This document shows, one piece after another, positions 5,187 through 7,950 of a stretch of 7,950 nt of DNA. Both the position numbers and the translations under genes were made by a program. The stretch lies in NCBI GenBank assembly GCA_009843675.1, contig VYCZ01000109.1:5013-12962 (forward strand). Direction: 5' to 3'. This DNA is from Gammaproteobacteria bacterium. GTDB taxonomy: Bacteria; Pseudomonadota; Gammaproteobacteria; Eutrophobiales; Eutrophobiaceae. How positions within the stretch are numbered: position 1 is the first letter of the stretch; the number at the start of each line of letters is the position of its first letter. The notes under the pieces are model-generated. The model saw only the letters and a program-made list of their open reading frames with translations, had not been told where the DNA came from and ran no database searches.

Positions 5187-7433
5187 GTGAATTCGACACT
5201 CCACACCATCAAGGCAGGCATACTTGCCGGCGCCTTCTTCGCCATGGTTGTTTCACCTTCCACGTGGTCGCAGGGTATTGAAGAGATCGTGGTCACCGCG
5301 ACCCGCCGCGCTGAGAACGTGCAGAGCATTCCCGTTGCCGTCTCTGCCTTCACCGGGGAAGATCTGGCCAATCTCGGCGTGACCGAGACCCTGGACGTCG
5401 CCAAGGTGGTGCCGAACTTTGTCGCGCACAACAACACCGGACTGGGCACGGCCAATACCTACTCCCTGCGCGGCCTGAACAACACCGAGTCCATTGCCAC
5501 GTTTGATCCGCCGGTGGGCACTTACGTCGATGATTTCTTCATCCAGCGACAGAATTCCAACAACTATGCCATGTTCGATATCGATCGGGTTGAGGTATTG
5601 AGAGGCCCGCAAGGCTCTCTTTTCGGCAGGAACACCACCGGCGGCGCGGGGCGCGTGATCCTCACGGAACCGGCCGAGGAGTTCGGCGGTTATGCGGAGC
5701 TCGGCGGCGGGCGGTTCGACAGGATCAGCGCCAGGGGCAGCGTGGATATACCGGCGACGGACAATTTCCGCATGAAAATTTCCGGTTACTACATCAATGA
5801 TGACGGTTTTGTCGACAACGTCACCACCGGCAAGAAGGGTCTCAACCATGAGGACAACGTCGGTATCCGCGGGGCGATATTGTGGCAACCGTCCGATGCC
5901 GCCTCATGGAACGCCTCCCTGACCTATATCGAAAATGAACATGCCAACATGTACAACTATACGGACGGTGATGACCGGTTTACCCGCTCCGGCCTGGTCA
6001 CCGACGGCGCGCCGTTCGCCGGCCTGCTCCCCGGCGCCCAGCAGAACTTTGACCTCGGCAATGAAACCCGCTCGCTGCATTTCACCTCCGATATCGAATG
6101 GGAAACCGCCCTCGGCACGGTCAACATCCTCACCAGTTACCTGACGCTGGAACAGGACTTCCTGCTGGACTTCTTCGAGGGCCCGTTTACCTCCGGCGGC
6201 TTTACCATCGCCAACGAAGGCCAGCATGACCAGTTCTCACAGGAAGCCAAACTGACCGGATCAGTCGGCGACAAGGTGGATTACATCGCCGGCGTGTTCT
6301 ATTTCAACGAAGACAACGAGACCGACCTGGCGCAGATTTTCAACCTGGGCGCCATCGGTTTGTTCCTGCCCGGGGGTTTTCCCCTGTTCCAGTATGACCG
6401 CACCATGGATAACGGGGTGGATTCCTGGGCGGTGTACGGCCAGTTTGACCTGCACGTGACCGAACAACTGACCTTCACGGCCGGCATCCGCTACACTGAT
6501 GAGGACAAGGATTTCGGCATCACCGATAACGGCAATCCGGCGGCCGGCAATAAGTTCAACAGTCGCGACATTGAGGCGCTGGGCGTGCCGCTGGAACAGG
6601 GCAAGTCAATTGTCACGCCGCGCTTCGCGCTGGAGTTTGAGGCGACCGACGATTTCATGATTTACGCATCGGCCACCCGCGGCTTCAAGTCCGGCGGCTG
6701 GAATGCCCGCGGCACGGCGGCGGCCACGTTGACACCGTTCTCAGCCGAGAAGATCTGGAATTACGAAGGCGGCATCCGTTCCGAGTGGTTCGATAACCGC
6801 TTGCGGGTGAACCTGACAGGATTTTACTCCGACATCACCGATTTCCAGTTGCCCTCGGCCTACGTCAACCCCGTGGACGGTTCCATTACCTTCATCACCC
6901 AGAACTTTGCCGACCTGGAAATCTACGGTTTTGAGGCCGAACTGCTTGCCAACCCGGTGGATAACCTGACCCTGTTCGCCAACGTCGGCATCATGGAGTC
7001 GGATTACAAGAACCTGGACCCGTCAATTCTCGCGCAACAACAGAACTGTCTGACTAACGGCGCCCAATGCGCCCAGGGCATCGTCAACCCCCACGGTAAT
7101 ATCGCCCCGCCGGTACGCGCGCCGGAACACCAGTTGTCCGTCGGCGGCTGGTATGAGATACCGATCACCGACAGCATCAACCTGGTGCCGCGTATCAACG
7201 TGATCGATTATGGCGAGCACAACATCAGCACCAGCGGCCAGGATGTCGCGTTACTGGACGGCTATACCATCATCAACGGCGGCGTCAGTATCGAGCATCC
7301 CGCGCAAGGTTGGACCTTGACCGCGTCCTGCAAAAACTGCACCGACAAGGATCAATACGTGTCCTACCTGGCCGGTTTCGTGTACCTGCAAGACCCGGCC
7401 ACCTGGTCGGTGACGCTGAACAAACGGTTTTGA
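5187..7433 (+). CDS. TonB-dependent outer-membrane receptor
   Basis: This 748-residue protein is a complete TonB-dependent transporter, which imports a bound ligand across the outer membrane using TonB-ExbBD energy. A signal peptide covers about residues 1-29. A TonB box (IEEIVVTATR, 31-40) opens the mature protein. The plug domain (about 43-165) contains YSLRGLNN, VGTYVDDFF and the conserved RVEVLRGPQGSLFGRNT stretch (134-150). The rest alternates like a 22-strand beta-barrel and ends in the aromatic WSVTLNKRF expected for BamA-dependent insertion. The usual GGAINI after the plug motif is GGAGRVIL here. Cysteine pairs C621/C628 (probably an extracellular loop) and C715/C718 are unusual for this family. 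The GTG start has a strong SD, GAGGGGAG, 5 bases away. The ligand is unknown; siderophore, carbohydrate or aromatic ligands are all possible. The bicupin upstream may act on the same substrate. Confidence 0.95.
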   Translation: MNSTLHTIKAGILAGAFFAMVVSPSTWSQGIEEIVVTATRRAENVQSIPVAVSAFTGEDLANLGVTETLDVAKVVPNFVAHNNTGLGTANTYSLRGLNNTESIATFDPPVGTYVDDFFIQRQNSNNYAMFDIDRVEVLRGPQGSLFGRNTTGGAGRVILTEPAEEFGGYAELGGGRFDRISARGSVDIPATDNFRMKISGYYINDDGFVDNVTTGKKGLNHEDNVGIRGAILWQPSDAASWNASLTYIENEHANMYNYTDGDDRFTRSGLVTDGAPFAGLLPGAQQNFDLGNETRSLHFTSDIEWETALGTVNILTSYLTLEQDFLLDFFEGPFTSGGFTIANEGQHDQFSQEAKLTGSVGDKVDYIAGVFYFNEDNETDLAQIFNLGAIGLFLPGGFPLFQYDRTMDNGVDSWAVYGQFDLHVTEQLTFTAGIRYTDEDKDFGITDNGNPAAGNKFNSRDIEALGVPLEQGKSIVTPRFALEFEATDDFMIYASATRGFKSGGWNARGTAAATLTPFSAEKIWNYEGGIRSEWFDNRLRVNLTGFYSDITDFQLPSAYVNPVDGSITFITQNFADLEIYGFEAELLANPVDNLTLFANVGIMESDYKNLDPSILAQQQNCLTNGAQCAQGIVNPHGNIAPPVRAPEHQLSVGGWYEIPITDSINLVPRINVIDYGEHNISTSGQDVALLDGYTIINGGVSIEHPAQGWTLTASCKNCTDKDQYVSYLAGFVYLQDPATWSVTLNKRF

Positions 7434-7482
7434 GGGAATTAAACCCTGATCTTGCAAGCCAGAACCAGGCAGGATGCTCCTC

Positions 7483-7581
7483 GTTCGTCATTCCGGGCTT
7501 GACCCGGAATCCAGTAGAAAAAACTTCATTATAACGAGTTGTTTAATTGACTGGATTCCGGCTTGCGCCGGAATGACGAAC
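7483..7581. repeat. Palindromic repeat pair, copy D
   Basis: The outer GTTCGTCATTCC (from 7483) is mirrored by GGAATGACGAAC (to 7581). The left hairpin has arms 7490-7497 and 7503-7510 (ATTCCGGG/CCCGGAAT). The right has arms 7555-7562 and 7567-7574 (ATTCCGGC/GCCGGAAT). CCAGT (7511-7515) and ACTGG (7550-7554) face inward around an interior of about 34 A/T-rich bases that resembles that of copy A in length and in TTCATT and TGTTTAATT segments. The element takes up most of the gap between two convergent genes (stops at 7433 and 7591). It probably ends transcription in both directions, though it lacks a classic long U-tract. Confidence 0.88.
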
Positions 7582-7590
7582 AGATTGTGC

Positions 7591-7950
7591 TCATAAGGGA
7601 CTACGAAAAATCAGTAGCAGGTAAGCCGTCGCGGACAATATCACGGCGGCCAGCACCGGCAGGTACAGGCTCATAATAGCGCCGTTGTAAACCGTTGACG
7701 CCAGCATCGCGGCCAGGGCGCCGGCGCCCATGCCCATGCTGTTGGAGAGCCCGGACGCGGTTCCGGCCTTGTCGGGGTGGTGCGCCACTGCGCCGGCCAT
7801 GGTCGGCGGGTTCACCAAGCCGGCGCTGGCAAACAGGAACAGGAACGGGCAGACAATGGTCAGCACGCCGACCGGGAAAATCCACAGCGTCATAAAAATC
7901 AGGACGATGCTGACAAACGTACCGCACAAGCCGACTTTCAGTGTTTGTTC
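7591..7950 (-). CDS. MFS transporter, Bcr/CflA drug-efflux-like, C-terminal fragment
   Basis: The last 119 codons of a minus-strand gene run without a stop from the window edge (7950) to a TGA at 7593-7591. The fragment holds three to four hydrophobic segments (about FVSIVLIFMTLWIFP, VLTIVCPFLFLFASAGLV, a glycine/alanine-rich helix, and LPVLAAVILSATAYLLLIF). Between them is NPPTMAGAVAHHPDKAGTASGL, which matches the pattern PxxMAGALxxxxxxAGTASAL of helices 10-11 in Bcr/CflA-type DHA1 proton-coupled multidrug exporters. That makes it an inner-membrane efflux pump of this group, with the substrate unknown. The TTG at 7929 is an internal leucine, not a start; the true start lies outside the window. 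Confidence 0.85.
   Translation of the reverse strand, partial: EQTLKVGLCGTFVSIVLIFMTLWIFPVGVLTIVCPFLFLFASAGLVNPPTMAGAVAHHPDKAGTASGLSNSMGMGAGALAAMLASTVYNGAIMSLYLPVLAAVILSATAYLLLIFRSPL

Noticed and set aside
5253..5888. Long antisense open frame (211 codons) inside the receptor gene, with others opposite the bicupin and NSS genes
   Set aside because: These are complementary-strand shadows of strongly conserved genes, with low-complexity R/G/A-rich translations and no RBS or family resemblance.
1..7950. tRNA, rRNA, riboswitch, prophage or integrative-element boundary
   Set aside because: I recognised no tRNA cloverleaf, rRNA segment, riboswitch core, integrase, transposase gene or att-like duplication on either strand.

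Overview
The window looks like chromosomal DNA of a free-living Gram-negative proteobacterium, probably a gammaproteobacterium. The evidence is a complete TonB-dependent outer-membrane receptor, several Sec-type signal peptides, a Phd/VapC toxin-antitoxin pair, moderately GC-rich coding sequence (judged by eye), and many short palindromic intergenic repeats of the 'ATTCC...GGAATCCAGT' kind. The genus cannot be told from this sequence alone.

Layout, left to right. Positions 1-27 hold the first nine codons of a minus-strand gene that leaves the window. It is divergent from a neurotransmitter:sodium symporter (NSS) family transporter at 159-1523 (+). A palindromic repeat pair (copy A, 1555-1641) separates that gene from a six-helix membrane protein resembling CopD/DUF2269 proteins (1689-2360, +). 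A second, larger repeat pair (copy B, 2365-2524, 38-bp perfect arms) fills the gap to a convergent, secreted SnoaL/DUF4440-like protein (2539-3018, -). Next comes a two-gene toxin-antitoxin operon, Phd-type antitoxin (3221-3466) and PIN-domain VapC toxin (3463-3849), with overlapping palindromes just upstream that look like an autoregulatory operator. A gap of about 240 bases carries a decayed half repeat (copy C, 4011-4038). It is followed by a secreted two-cupin protein (4092-5087, +) and a TonB-dependent receptor (5187-7433, +). A third full repeat pair (copy D, 7483-7581) fills the convergent gap to the C-terminal part of an MFS drug-efflux-like transporter (7591 to beyond 7950, -).

How the genes work together. 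Most neighbours look functionally independent: a Na+-coupled symporter, an orphan membrane protein, an orphan secreted NTF2-fold protein and a TA module. The pair most likely to be linked is the secreted bicupin and the TonB-dependent receptor. They lie on the same strand 99 bases apart with no obvious terminator between them, which suggests periplasmic handling of a small molecule imported by the receptor; the substrate is unknown. I found no convincing undescribed multi-gene system. The most notable non-coding signal is the family of hairpin-pair repeats: three full copies and one remnant in 8 kb, two of the full copies placed exactly at convergent gene ends.
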